Assembly (NCBI RefSeq): GCF_000283155.1
Contig: NW_004454175.1
Coordinates: forward strand, 8,530,909 to 8,594,908
Length of the DNA: 64,000 nt
From: Ceratotherium simum simum
Taxonomy: Eukaryota; Chordata; Mammalia; Perissodactyla; Rhinocerotidae
Direction: 5' to 3'
This document shows, piece by piece, positions 36,094 to 48,699 of the stretch; position 1 is the stretch's first letter, and each line of letters starts with the position of its first letter. The notes under the pieces were generated by a model, which was not told the DNA's origin, did no database searches, and saw only the letters and a list, made by a program, of their open reading frames with translations. Made by a program: the position numbers and the translations under genes.

Positions 36094-39000
36094 AAACTGA
36101 AATGGCAGGCAGAAATACAGGGGAAAAGAAACAATAGAAATATAGAACAACCAGAAAACAAAAGATAAAATGGCAGTATTAAGCCTTCATATATCAATAA
36201 TCATTGTAAATGTAAATGGATTGAATTCACCAATCAAAAGACACAGAGTAGCAAGATAGATTAAAAAACAAGAGTCAACAATATGCTGCCTCCAGGAAAC
36301 ATATCTCAGCTCTAAAGACAAACATAGGCTCAGAGTGAAGGGATGGAAGATGATACTCTAAGCAAATGGCAAGCAAAAAAAAATGGATGTAGCCATACTT
36401 ACATCAGACAAAACAGAATTCAAGACAAAAAAGATTACAAGAGACAAAGATGGGCATTATGTAATGATAAAAGGGACATTCCACCAAGAAGACACAACAC
36501 TTATTAATATATAGGCACCTAACACAGGAGCACCAAAGTATATAAAGCAACTACTAACAGGCCTAAAGGAAGAAATTGACAGCACCACAATAACAGTAGG
36601 GGACCTTAACACCTCACTTAGGTCAATGGCTAGATCATCCAGACAGAAAGTCAACAATGAAACAGTGGCTTTAAATGAAACAGTAGACAAGATGGACTTA
36701 ATAGATATATATAGAACATTCCATCCAAAAACAGCAGAATACACATTCTTCTCAAGTGTACATGGAACATTCTCAAAGATAGACCATATGTTGGGAAACA
36801 AAGCATGCCTCAATAAGTTTAAGAAAATTAAAAGGATATCAAGTATGTTTTCCAACCACAATGATGTGAAACTAGAAATAAACTACAATAAAAAAGCTGC
36901 AAAAGTAACAAATATGTGGAGACTAAACAACATGCTACTAAAAAACTATTGGATCAATGAAGAAATCAAAGGGGAAATCAAAAACTATCTGGAGACAAAT
37001 GAAAATGGAAACACAACACACCAAAACTTAAGGGATACAATGAAAGTGGTACTAAGAGGGAATTTTATAGCAATACAGGCCTACCTCAACAAACAAGAAA
37101 AATCTCAAATAAACAATCTAACAGTGCACCTAAAGGAACTGGAAAAAGAAGAGCAAATAAAGCTCGAAATAAGCAGAAGGAAGGAAATAATAAAAATCAG
37201 AGCAGAAATAAATGAAATAGAGAATAAGAAAACCATAAAAAGGATCAATGAAACTATGAGCTAGTTCTTTGAGAAGATAAACAAAATTGACAAACCCTTA
37301 GCCAGAGTCACAAAGAAAAAAAGAGAGAAGGATCAAATAAATAAAATCAGAAATGAAAGATGAGAAATTACAATGGACACCACAGAAATACAAAGAATTG
37401 TAAGAGAATACTATGAAAAGCTATACGCCAATAAATTGGATAACCTAGAAGAAATGGAGAAATTCTTAGAATCATACAACCTCCCAAAACTGAATTATGA
37501 AGAAATAGAGAATCTGAATAGACCAATCACAAGTAAAGAGATTGAAACAGTAATCAAAAACCTCCCAAAAAACAAAAGTCCCGGACCAGACATCTTCTCT
37601 GGTGAATTCTACCAAACATTCAAAGAGGATGTAATACATATCCTTCTCAAACTCTTCAAAAAATTGAAGAGGTTGGGACACTTCCTAACGCATTTTACAA
37701 AGTCAACATGACCCTGATACCAAAACCAGACAAGGACAACACAAAAAAAGAAAATTACAGGCCAATATTGCTAATGAACAAATGCAAAAATCCTAAACAA
37801 AATATTAACAAATTGAATACAATACATTAAAAGGATCATATACCACAATCAAGTGGGATTTATTCCAGGGATGCAGGGATGGATCAACATCCACAAATCA
37901 ATAAATGTGACACACCACTTTAACAAACCGAAGACTAAAAGTCATGTGATCATCTCAATAGATCCCAACATCCATTTATGAAAAAAACTCTCAGTAAAAT
38001 GGGTATAGAAGGAAAATACCTCAACATAATAAAGGCCATATATGACAAACCCACAGTCAAAATCATACTCAATGATGAAAAACTGAAAGCTATTCCTCTG
38101 AGAACAGGAACAAGACAAGGATGCCCACTCTCACCACTCTTCTTCAATATAGTACTGGAAGTTTTAGCCAGAGCAATTAGGCAAGAAAAAGAAATAAAAG
38201 GTATCCAAATTAGAAAGGAAGAAGTAAAACTGTCACTATTTCCGGATGACATGATTCTATATATAGAAAACCCTAAAGAATCCACCAAAAAACTGCTAGA
38301 AATAATCAACAATTACAGTAAAGTTGTAGGGTACAAAATCAACATACAAAAATCAGTTGCATTTCTATACACTAACACCGAACTAGCAGAAAGAGAAATC
38401 AAGAATACAGTCCCATTTACAATTGCAACAAAACGAATAAAATACCTAGGAATAAATTTAACCAAGGAGGTGAAAGAAGTATACACTGAGAACTATAAGA
38501 CAATACCGAAAGAAATTGAAGAAGACATAAAGAAATAGAAAGATATTCCATGCTCATAGATAGGAAGCATAAACATAGTTAAAATGTCCATATTACCTAA
38601 AGCAATCTACAGACTCAATGCAATTTCAATCAGAATTCCAATGACATTTTTCATGGAAATGGAACAAAGAATCCTAAAATTTATATGGAACAACAAAAGA
38701 CCCCAAATAAGCAAAGCAATCCTGAGAAGAAAGAACAAACCTGGAGGTATCACATTCTCTGAATTCAAAATATGCTACAAAGCTATAGTAATCAAAACCA
38801 CATGGTACTGGCAGAAAAACCGACACAGATCAACAGAACAGAATTGAGAGCCCAGAAATAAAACCACATATCTATGGACAGCTAATCTTTGACAAAAGAA
38901 CCAAGAACATACAATGGAAAAAGGAAAGTCTCTTCAATAAATGGTGTTGGGAAAACTGGGCAGCCACATGCAAAAGAATGAAAGTAGACAATTATATGAT

Positions 39001-40194
39001 GCCATACACAAAAATTAACTCAAAATGGATTACAGACCTGAATGTATGATCTGAAACCATGGAACTCCTACAAGAAAACATAGGCAGTACGCTCTTCGCC
39101 ATTGATCTTAGTAGTATCTCTTCAAATACCATGTCTACTAAGGAAGGGAAACAGAAGAAAAGAGAAACAAATGGGACTACATCAGACTAAAAGGCTTCTG
39201 CATGGCAAAGGAAACCATCAACAACACAAAAATACAACCCACCAACTAGGAGAAAATATTTGCAAATCATATATCCAACAAGGGGTTAATTTTTAAAATA
39301 TATAAAAACTCATACAACTCAACAACAAAAAAATGAGCAACCCAATCAAAACATGGGCAGAGGATATGAACAGATATTTTTCCAAAGAAGATATACAGAT
39401 GACCAAGAAGTACATGAAAAGATGTTCAACATCACTAATTATTAGGGAAATGCAAATCAAAACTACAATGAGATTTCACTTCACACCCATCAGACTGGCT
39501 GTAACTAACAAGACAAGAAATAACAAGTGTTGGAGAGGACGTGGAGAAAAGGGAACCCTCACACCCTGCTGGTGGGAATACAAACTGGTGGAGCCACTAT
39601 GGAAAGCAGTATGGAGATTTCTCAAAAAATTGAAAATAGAAATACCATATCGCACTACTGGGTATTTATCCAAAGAGTACGAAATCAATAATTCAAAAAG
39701 ATATATGTACCCCTATGTTCATTGTAGCACTATTCACAATAGCCAAGATGTGGAAGCAAACCAAGTGCCCATCAACTGACAAATGGATAAAGAAGATGTG
39801 GTATTTATATATACAGTGGAATACTACTCAACCATAAAAAAGACAAAATTGTGCCCTTTGCGACAATACAGATGGACCTTGAGGGTATTATGCTAAGCGA
39901 AATAAGTCAGAGAAAGACAAATACTGTATGATTTCACTCATGTGGAAGAAAAACAAACACATAGATAAGGAGAACAGATTGGTAGTTACCAGAGAAGGGG
40001 GTGGGGGGAGGGCAAAACGGATAAAGGGGCACATATGTATGGTAACCGATAAAAACTAGACTATTGGTGGTGAACATGGTATGCAGCCTATAGAGAAACT
40101 AAAACATAATAATGTATACGTGAAATTTTACAATGTTATAAGCCAATATGACATCAATAAAACAATTAAAAACATATATATATATATATATATA
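36094..40194 (+). mobile_element. 5'-truncated L1 element (plus strand)
   Basis: The element begins just upstream of ORF2 and runs through ORF2 and the 3' UTR to a (TA)n-rich tail at about 40173-40196. It lacks the 5' UTR and ORF1. A probable target duplication is TAAAGGATTTT at 36083-36093 versus TAAAGGGTTTT at 40195-40205, one mismatch. The 3' UTR has a G-rich tract near 39999-40014. It belongs to a mammalian L1 subfamily related to the copy at 53.7-60.9 kb. Confidence 0.9.
36170..39990 (+). pseudogene. L1 ORF2 pseudogene (endonuclease-reverse transcriptase)
   Basis: ORF2p supplies the endonuclease and reverse transcriptase of L1. The ATG at 36170 starts the endonuclease, but stops interrupt it before 36626. 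The frame at 36626-37264 covers the end of the endonuclease and shows 'SNHN' where the family usually has an SDH catalytic motif. The frame at 37373-37711 contains '[10 protein letters not shown]', the entry to the RT domain. The frame at 37978-38538 holds the RT core ('[12 protein letters not shown]'), and 38239-38250 reads FPDD where the family has FADD. 38584-38847 is the region after the RT core. Many stops and shifts separate these pieces. It is non-functional. Confidence 0.9.
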
Positions 40195-40196
40195 TA
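40173..40196 (+). repeat. (TA)n at L1 3' end
   Basis: A run of TA dinucleotides takes the place of a plain A-tail at the end of the L1, probably grown after insertion by slippage. Confidence 0.9.
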
Positions 40197-40224
40197 AAGG
40201 GTTTTTTTAATATTCAGATTCAGA

Positions 40225-40310
40225 TTTAAGGAACATTCAGTTAACACCTACTATATCCAGGCACCAGATGAGGCCCTCCCATATTCATTTAATGTGCATG
40301 TAATTAAGGT
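40225..40310 (-). mobile_element. Short MIR/L2-type fragment
   Basis: The phrase 'aacacctactatatccagg' followed by 'catattcatttaatgtgc' recalls the antisense end shared by MIR and L2 elements. It is short and weak. Confidence 0.4.
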
Positions 40311-41460
40311 AGAATCAAAGTAATGTGATGGTCCCACTCCCAGAAAATATCCCAAAACTCTGACTAAAGGATTTTAATAATAAGAGTAATAATAATAATA
40401 TTATTACTAGCAATAATAATCAAATAAAAAATTAAGTAAAACATAAATAAGCAATGCAGAGAAAACAGTTAGACCTACACATATTAGAACATTTAACCTT
40501 TTAAATGTAGGTATATTCTCTTGAGAACTTAATTACATCCTAGGCATTAAAGAGCATAAACTATACCAAGAGGAAACATGTAACATAAAACGCAAAGTCC
40601 CATTAATCCACACTAATTTCAAGATACTGCTTAAGAATTCTAACCTTCTTGGAAGAATTCACAGTGAATTTTAAATATCTGTATTCATCACTGTGTTTAA
40701 AAAGAATTTTGCAATCTCTTGAAAAACAACAGGCGTAGAGTGCCCTCTAGAGTCCTATATGTATTTTTAATCTCAAATCAACAGGAAAATCTCATTTTGA
40801 TCATTTCTGGCTATGCTCACTAAAATTTAGAAATTAGCGGCAAATTTGTCTATTGCTGCTACAAAAATGTATGTGTCTACAAAATTTAGTATTCTTTTTC
40901 CCCCAAGTGAAATATCTTTGAACACTACTTATCTACACAGAACCAAAAAACTAAAGATTTTTATTTAATATGAATTACATTTTTATTTTACTTTCTTTCT
41001 ATGGCCTACACATACAAATATATTGGAAGCAAATCTAATACCAGTAGGACTATTTTCATCTTCTATGTATACATGTTATTTGTTTATATTCTGCATTCAT
41101 TATAGTCTGTAAATTCCCAAAGGGAGAAACAATATTTATTAATCTAACATTTGAGGCTTCTACCTTAAACTGACATAATACATGAGGGTGAGTAATAAAT
41201 GCTTTTACAAACAGAAGAATCAACATTCAATGATTAAAACAGAGGCGTGACCAGAAATGTCTTTGCCCTGTTTGTAGATCAGGAAGAGGCTGTAACAACA
41301 GGCATAATAGGAACAGGTTTATAAATAACATGTGAAGACTGCAGCTGCAAACTTGGCATCAGAAACTAGAATTCAAAGTCTACGAAAATGGATAGTTACT
41401 TCCTGCAGTTTAACAAGAGAGAGGCTTTGCTTTAACACCCAGCCACCCTTTCTTCATCAA
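40311..41460. other. Unassigned AT-rich interval
   Basis: No gene was recognised. A short AAT trinucleotide-rich tract lies near 40375-40425. Confidence 0.4.
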
Positions 41461-41469
41461 TAAAGTCAG

Positions 41470-41560
41470 GGATCCAATTTCCTTATCTCTAAAATGGGGA
41501 TAATTTTGACAGCTGAGCTTATTGCATAATTTTTTTTGTATCAAATGTGAAAATTTATAG
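41470..41560 (+). mobile_element. MIR fragment
   Basis: 'Atttccttatctctaaaatg' followed by 'gggataattttgacag' matches the most conserved part of the MIR core. The flanks are too diverged to place. Confidence 0.5.
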
Positions 41561-41585
41561 AAGGGCCCTATGAACTACAAACAAC

Positions 41586-41619
41586 TCTGTGTGTGTGTGT
41601 TTGTCTGTGTGTGTGTGGT
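41586..41619 (+). repeat. (GT)n microsatellite
   Basis: This is an interrupted GT dinucleotide repeat with a TTTGTC break in the middle. Confidence 0.9.
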
Positions 41620-42365
41620 ATTATTTCTGTTTTCTGTATAAAATTGAGAAGATTAGTGAGCTATGGCTAAGTGAGGCCATCCTCAAATAAAAATGTTAAG
41701 CATTCTCCTGGTCTCACCACTGGCCACTCCTCAAGCTTTTTTGTCAGTGTTCTCTCTTTGCACATATATTAACTGTTCCTCAAATATAAATGTTTTACAT
41801 ATTCTTTGGGACTTTTCCTTATGACCTTTCTCTTTTCGCTTGAAATTCTTCCTAGGGAATTTCATTCCCTCCAATGTCTTCAAATACCCTCTACATTCTG
41901 GAAACACTTAAATTGACCCCTACAGTCCTGCTACCTAACATCTAGATCCATATTCCAGCTGCCTATTTCACACCTCCCTCATCCAGTGTCAGAGGAGTCC
42001 TGCAGCTGAAATCAAAGACATACAACATGTTTGAGGCAAGGTGCTGTCAGTGCAAAAAGAGTCCACTCATACTAGGAACTATCCTCCCCAGCCACAGCTG
42101 GACTCGGGGAAATGACTAAGAGGATGTGAGGGCACAAGATACAGTCCACTCCAGGGCATCAGATACAGATCAGAGGCACCCTGATACAGTCCACTCCTGC
42201 TACCATTCAGATCTACTTGTGCCCTACATTAAATACAATCCATCACTGAGTGTTCAAGGTGTTGGCCTCTTCAAAAAGCTTAACATACAAAGGTTGAAGT
42301 CACAAGCTACAGATGCTACAACTGATACCCAAACCAAAATTCATATTAATCATCTCACTTCTCTA

Positions 42366-42413
42366 TCACCCTTTATATATTTTTCTCTCTCACCCTTTAT
42401 ATATTTTTCTCTC
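42366..42413 (+). repeat. 24-bp tandem duplication
   Basis: Two exact adjacent copies of a 24-bp unit starting TCACCCTTTATATATTTTTC (42366 and 42390). It falls within a 114-codon open frame (42126-42470) that has no domain. Confidence 0.9.
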
Positions 42414-42899
42414 TCTTTTGTCTGCCAGGTTGCTCAGTCCCTCCTCAGCTTAGTTCCTTGCCTAGTGTAGTGACCCAGATCTTCGACCTGAGAGTCTGAG
42501 CTCTTATTGCTTTGTTCTTATCATGCTATGGTCACTGCAATTGCTGGTTCATCATTATCACCAGACATGGAAACACCAGTGCCTCTACTGAGTTCCATTG
42601 TTTAGTAGCAATCCTAGCTCTTCATGATCTTGAGGCTCGTTTCCCATATGAATATAGTAATTCCTTTCTTTAGCTGATGGTCCACTGGCCCATAATAGTA
42701 TGAGGAGCCCATAATAAATCAGGAGTTACTTTTCACTCTTTTGAAGTAATCACAACTTCAGGTTCAGTGGGCACTTACTGTATTCCTGAGTGAAGGTATT
42801 CCCCAATCTAGCAGAGCTAAGTTGTCAAGAAGGGAAAGTACGAATTCCACAAGTGGACCTCAGGGAGTGGTGGTAAGAGGGACCAGTTCTACTTCCATC

Positions 42900-43560
42900 T
42901 GTTAGTTTTTGGACCTGTGTATTTTAGCTATGAGGACACCTCATTATATATCAGCCAGTGACCCAAGGCAATGTTGAAGGGCATTGGCTGAGCCTTTCCA
43001 TAATTCTAATCATCCAATGGTTTCCAAATGATGTGTGTGGTAGGACCAGAGGCCTTCTTGGGCATACACCCACTTTCATCCCTCTTTCTCTATGAAATGA
43101 GTCCCCTGATCTGAGAGGATGTTATATGGTTTGCTTTTGTAAATCACACATTGTGTAAGTGCTTGAATGGTAGTGTTGCAGAAGCAAGTAAGGAAACCCA
43201 CATTTAGAGAAGATATCAATTTGAGTAAGGAAGAATCACTGTCATCTTCAGAGTGGAAAGGAGTTGGTGTAATCAATTTTCCATCAAGTGACTGGTTGAT
43301 CTCCTTGAGGGGTGATAACATACCAGGAGCTTATCACTGATCTCTCCTTCTAATATGTCCAGCATTCAACAGCAGCAGTAGCTAGATCAGCCATGGTGAG
43401 TAGAACTCCATGCTATTGAGACCATGTACAGTCTCCATCTCTGCCACCACTGCTACTCTGTTTATGAGCCCATTGTGCAAGCATTGAAGTGACTCAAGAC
43501 AGAAGCTGACCGGCATCCACAAGAAGGGTCATTCTGTCCACCTGCTTGTTCAGTCTTTCT
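42900..43560 (-). pseudogene. ERVL integrase remnant
   Basis: The retroviral integrase inserts proviral DNA into the host. The 81-codon frame at 43076-43321 ends in 'YNILSDQGTHF'; the SDQGTHF motif (43094-43114) carries an aspartate of the DDE catalytic triad. To the right, toward 43560, broken frames still show the zinc-binding N-terminal part. Stops separate the pieces. In ERVL a dUTPase segment usually follows integrase; that would lie at about 42.1-42.9 kb, but I cannot confirm it. Confidence 0.7.
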
Positions 43561-44927
43561 CCTATGTTGGGTGCTTTCCAGTGGAAAATAACATGAGATA
43601 GAAAGAGCCACACACACTCATATATCCAGCCCATGCCTCTTCCTCAGACCTTCTTGTCCCCAATCTTCTAATCTCACCCATTTCATTCCTCTGATCAAGC
43701 CAAGCCATTCACCACCTTCTTGGGAAGTATATCCTTACCTCAGCCTACTTCTCCTTCATACAAAGTAACAACCATGTCTAATGTTCTCACTTCTGCTCGC
43801 TAGGATAGTCTCTCCTTCCCAACTATCCTATAGGGCCACGCCTGAGTAGGGCTACAGTGAGGTAGCAGCCCATATTTGGTTCCACATATGGAGCCAACCT
43901 ATCTAAGAACTAGTCCCATATATACGAGGTGAGGGAGGTATGCTAGTGCAACAGAGATAGGTAAAACAGAATTTGGGTCACCTATTGACATCATTATTTG
44001 CCCTTGTCACCTGCTTGGGCCTAATCCCAAAAGTACCTTTCCATTTGTCTTAGTCCATTCAGGATGCTATAACAAAAATACCATAAACTGGGTGGCTTAT
44101 AAACAACAAACATATATTGCTCACAGTTCTGGAGGCTAAAAAGTCCAAGATCATGGCACCAGCAGATTCAGTGTCTGATGAGAACCTACTTCTTCATGGA
44201 TGGCTGTCTTTTTACTGTAACTTCACATGGCAGAAGGGGCAAGAGAGCTTTCTTGGGCCTCTTTTGTAAGAGCACTAATTCCATTCATGAACTCTCTGCC
44301 CTCATGATCTAATTACCTCCCAAAGACCCCACTTTCTAATACTATCACTTTGGGGGTTAGGATTTCACCATATGAATTTGGTGGGGAGACACAAACATCC
44401 AGACCATAGTATGCTTTTACAATGAATTGTCACTGCGCTCATCCAAACTTTACAATTCAGTGATCTACCCAGGTTGTGCTGGGCAGCGATAGGCAGGTGC
44501 TCAGTCTCTGCCCAGAAACTGCTGCTAGTCATTGTCTCCCATGGAAGACATGGTCTTGCTCTAGAACCCTGGGGGTCTGTGCTCCAACTTTCCTGTTGAG
44601 GTTTCCAGATACTCCATATGGATCCTCATCTGCCTCTTGCAAAATTGGATCCTCGTGAGAGACAGGGCAGCTTGCACTACAGCCTGGACCTGCTAAAGAG
44701 CCCTTTTTTGCTATGGGCCCGCTTACAACTGGCAACCATCAAAGTCACCCCATAAATGGGTCAAAGAAGTATTCGTAAGTGCAGTGTATGCTATCTTAAA
44801 AATCCAAAGAGGCCCACTAAGCACTGTGCCTGTTTTCTTAGTTGTACTGGCGCAAGGTGCAATAACTTGTCCTTTACCATGGAGAAAATATCCTGGAATG
44901 TCTGAGGTCATTGAACCTGTAAAAACA
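43561..44927 (-). pseudogene. ERVL RNase H region remnant
   Basis: This interval lies between the reverse-transcriptase and integrase remnants, where the RNase H and connection domains are expected. It contains the MLT1-type LTR insertion at 44046-44411. Short minus-strand frames (44529-44735, 44723-44911) have the right position but no catalytic motif that I can point to. The identification is mostly positional. Confidence 0.5.
44046..44411 (-). mobile_element. MaLR solo LTR (MLT1-type) inside ERVL
   Basis: On the plus strand it reads TGTCTTAGTCCATTCAGGAT at the left, then 'ctgggtggcttataaacaac', 'cagttctggaggct', 'cttcacatggcagaaggggc', 'cccattcatga'-like sequence and 'ttaggatttcaccatatga', and ends 'ccagaccatagta'. 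This is the antisense of a complete MLT1-type LTR of about 366 bp. No clear 5-bp duplication was seen. It interrupts the ERVL pol remnant, so it inserted later. Confidence 0.8.
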
Positions 44928-45500
44928 TTACAATAAAGCAGCCCCCTGAAACTTTATAGGGTTTTTTTCCCACCATCTGGCACTAATGTGTCTTACTAGG
45001 TCAACTAGGGTACTTTCTGCTTCTTGCACATCAGATCCAGTTAGCACAGTGGCATCAATATAGTGGACCAGTGTAATGATCTGTGAAATGTTGAGATAAT
45101 CAAAATCCCCTGCACACTTTATTTTTATAGAGAAGAGAGCATTAATATGCTCTGGGGCAAGACAATAAATGTGTACCACTGTCCATCTAACATAAAAGTG
45201 AATTGACTTTGAAACTCTTGATTAACAGAGATTGAAAAGAATGCATTTGCTAGATTAATACTAAGTACCAGAGGCTATATTGATCTGTTCTAGTAGAGAT
45301 AAAATATTTGGCCCAGCTGCACTGGGGCCCACTACTTGGTAAAGTTTGTGGTAGTCTATTTTCATCCGCCAAAATCCACTTGATCATTGCATCAGTTAAA
45401 TGGGTGAACCAAAAGGAAATATGTTGGAAATAACCCTGCATCCTTTAAGTCTTTGAGGGTGGCACTAACCTCTGCAATTTCTCACAGTTTTCACAGTTTT
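44928..45500 (-). pseudogene. ERVL reverse transcriptase remnant
   Basis: The frame at 44928-45179 carries 'ITLVHYIDATVLTGSD'. The active-site box at 45051-45062 reads YIDA, where reverse transcriptases have YXDD, so the second aspartate is lost. The frame at 45250-45441 contains upstream RT sequence ('AMIKWILADENRLPQ' and 'SSGPQCSWAKYF'). The two are in different frames. It is a dead enzyme, recognisable as retroviral by motif and by order relative to integrase. Confidence 0.75.
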
Positions 45501-45899
45501 GCTTCTTATTTTTTTTCTTGGTGCTAGAGTTGGACTCACTATAAGAGAGATTTAGACCAAGACCCCATTTAGCACCTGCTCCTCCAAATTCTCACCCTAA
45601 CCAGGGCTCATGATAATATTTCTGGTCCCCTGTCATAAGTACCAGCTCAAATTATTTATCCAAAACCCCTTGAAAAGTCTTTACCCAATTTATTATTATA
45701 TGATAAGTGGCTATAAGTCCTTTGGGGTAAGGATTGGAGAAATATTTATTGCATATACTTGAAGTAGCCTCTCAGGGTCCTTCCTCAAGAGAAGCCAGCC
45801 TTTCCTTCAACCAGTGGGCTCTGCATCTATGAATTAGCTAAGATCTCTCTGATAACTAGCTCAGATCTGGAATCTATTTTCCATTGTCCCCTCTAACAT

Positions 45900-47300
45900 C
45901 AGCCTTCTCTTCACAACCCATTTTTTCCATTTATTGAAGTTAACAAGCTACACCCTGATGGGCTTTCCACCTCTCTTCTCTCAAGAGCACCATCATGCGT
46001 GAATCCTTGCCACAGATCTCAGTGGGTGAAGGCCTCCTGTTTGCCACTCTGGCTTCGTTGCCCATTACAGTAATTATGTCCAAGGTGCCACTATTTGGCC
46101 TCAGATATTCTGGAAATCTATCATTCACATTTTCTCTAGGAAACCACAGATGGCGATCTCCAACTGTCAACTGCAGCCAAGAGAGGACAGCTACTACAGA
46201 ACTTCTCAAAGGTGCCAACGTCTCCCTCAACAGTGCATTCCTTATGCTTTGGTAAATGAAGTGTTATCTGGGCTGTCCCGGAGAACAGAGGCAAGGATGG
46301 GTTCTCCAGTCTCACATAATAAATCCATTCTAACACCTCCACCTCCTTGAGCTTCTAACTCCATTCCTCAGTACTCTATCAAGGAAGTGCTGGCTTCTCC
46401 ACCTGGTCCATCCCAGAAAGGCATTAGGATGGGCTCCAGGTGTCCTCGCTAGTACATTAAATCTTGAGTCATGGGAATATGAACCCAAGTCAATAAACTC
46501 TGCACTTTCCAGCCTTATATTCTGCACAAGCCCCAGGGCAATGCCCTCAAGATTTACTCCCCCGCATGCTCCCCAGTCCCAGCTAGTACATCATATCCAG
46601 ATTTTGCATTTCTTTGCAAAGCAAACTATTCCCCCGAGGCTTTTCTCCTCAAGCTATGCTCAGGTTTAACTCTTGTTTCTCATCTCTGGGCAATCAGGGA
46701 AGCAAGGAGTACATCTTAAGAAAGACAAGCATCATTTTGCAAAGCATTTGGCCCTGTTGAGGTCTTTCATGTAGGGTCCTTCATCCAGGCAAGGAGAGGC
46801 TGTTTTTCTCTAGCACATGGGTGGGGGTCACTTCTGCCAGCCCAGTCGAATTAAAACTTCACAATTCTCTGGCACATTAACCCAATTTCCTCATCCTATT
46901 TCTCAAGTTTCCACTATCAAGGCCCTGATTCTAACTTAGGAGGCCTGTCAGGGCTATTCTTTCCAACTCCTTTACATTTTGACCACCCTTACAGTTCAAT
47001 TCTGGTCCCAATCTGGTCTCTGGCTACAAGAGATGAGTCACTTTAAACACTGCTGTGAAGCCCTTCTGGCTTTTACAGTGTCCTGAGCTGATAATTGGCT
47101 GATCTGAGCCAGTAATTCTCCTTCATCAAGGCTTCCAAAGCAGTTAACAAAGGCCAGACAATTATACAATCCTTATTTCCCCCACATCATTCAATTACGA
47201 GAACCACCCAGTATTTCATCTTCTACCTGTCGCACATCCAATCCACTACGGGTAAAGTTCTTAGCCATCATGACCCCACACCATCCCAAGAGTTATCATC
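45900..47300 (-). pseudogene. ERVL gag-protease region remnant
   Basis: The zone upstream of RT on the minus strand is GC-richer than the host DNA and shows several overlapping broken frames (45940-46230, 46136-46342, 46330-46527). Near 47100-47200 a minus-strand segment reads as a helical, gag-like stretch ('ALEALMKENYWLRSANYQL'). The assignment rests on position and general character. I cannot place a protease active site. Confidence 0.55.
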
Positions 47301-47819
47301 ATTCCACTTACCACCAACACATCATTTTTCTTCTAAAAAAAAAAATTTCTGAGACACATGAAGTACAGAGCTATAAATTGACTTAGCAAAACAACATTCA
47401 TCACAATTACAACCTCTGAAAATCTGAATGATTTGACTTTATCTTACTTTTGTCAGACATCCAGCTTGTGTTCTATCTATAATGGACATTCTATGACAAT
47501 TTCGCTTTGAAACTATTTTAATGGGATTGAACTGGGAAAAACACAAGAAAATCACCATTCTGGGTGCAGCTTGGATCAGGGTTATAAATTGATGACAAAT
47601 GAAGAGAGTCAGGTTCTTCTCTTCTCTGTGCCCTAGGGTGAGGTTTTATCTTCTGCAGAAAATGAAGTGAATTTTTAAAATGTCCCTTTATTTAGTCTTC
47701 AATGAGTAGCTGCACCTAAAGCATAAAACATCCATTAGCAGAAATTCAAATAATCTTTTAACTATGTTAAGCACACCAAAAATAGTTTTCTGTATCTATT
47801 CCTAAATTAAATAATTCAT
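47301..47819. other. Unassigned interval without gene or LTR
   Basis: This is where the ERVL 5' LTR would be expected. I see no TG...CA block, no polyadenylation module and no primer-binding site here. Confidence 0.4.
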
Positions 47820-48012
47820 TTTATTTAAAAATTTGCAAACAGTTTAAAAAGATATGTATTTTCCATTTAATTTTTTAAGTAGTTATACAATAAATCCTGG
47901 AAAGACATACCAAAATATAGAATTGCTAGCCTTAGGATGGTATGATTACAGTTGTCATTTTCTTCTTCCTCTTGTCTATGTTTTCTAATTTTGCACAATG
48001 AAAATGTATTCC
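47820..48012 (+). mobile_element. L1M/HAL1-type 3' end fragment
   Basis: The order 'ggatggtatgattacagttg', 'tgtctatgttttctaatttt', 'gcacaatgaaaatgtattcc' and an A-tail (48020-48031) matches an old LINE 3' terminus of the HAL1/L1M sort. Confidence 0.5.
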
Positions 48013-48031
48013 ATGTAGTAAAAAAAAAAAA

Positions 48032-48699
48032 GTTTTATTACACGAAAACTTTGCAACCAGATTTAAAATGTCAAACAGTTGCTTGAGACAGGTAATGTGT
48101 TAGATACATAGTCTACTATCCTACACCTACCAAGTATTCCCACTTAGTCCTCATATTTCACACTTTTACAAATAGAAATCTCCAGTGTACCATGTCAGCC
48201 CTAACAACCAAACTGATTAAGGACAAAAAATATGTAAGAAGGATTTGCCAGAACTCAGCAAAATCTTCAGGTGGAAAGGATTTATTTTATGCTGGGACCC
48301 TAGTTTCTCTTTCTGTTCTCCTTTCACTATCCTGCTCTCATCTTTATCACCAGGTAAATAATGTTCTTGAGCTGATAGATCTTATAACATCAGGAAAGAA
48401 AAAAAACTCTCTGATATATTTATATTTTCATGGACATAATATGTTAATCCTTCTAGGATATTTACATTTTAAAAAGAAATATGCCAAGTCATACAAATGA
48501 CAGAGCATAGTATAAAATAAAACCAATTCAAAAGTAATTACACATAAACCATAGGAAAAGGACACATTCATCCTTTGAAACCAATTCAGAGTTGCACAAA
48601 ATGAGAATATACAAAGGAGCACATCTTTAATTCTAGAAAGCTCTATCTCTATTATTTAATGCAAATATAAGAGGTATATTTACAAACTCTTTTTACTTA
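48032..48699. other. Unassigned AT-rich interval
   Basis: No gene was recognised. The 102-codon frame at 48192-48500 has no known domain and an AT-driven composition. Confidence 0.4.

Larger units (their letters stand above)
42100..47300 (-). mobile_element. Decayed ERVL internal region (gag-pro-pol)
   Basis: This is a minus-strand remnant of a mammalian ERVL class III endogenous retrovirus. Reading leftward from about 47300, gag-like sequence is followed by a gag-end/protease zone (about 45.9-46.5 kb), reverse transcriptase (about 44.9-45.5 kb), RNase H region and integrase (about 42.9-43.56 kb). I see no env, as expected for ERVL, and no recognisable LTR on either side. An MLT1-type LTR has inserted at 44046-44411. 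All frames are short, so the provirus cannot make proteins. Confidence 0.75.

Noticed and set aside
42126..42470. 114-codon frame with repeated 'SPFIYFSL'
   Set aside because: The repeat comes from a 24-bp DNA duplication at the edge of ERVL sequence, with no domain.
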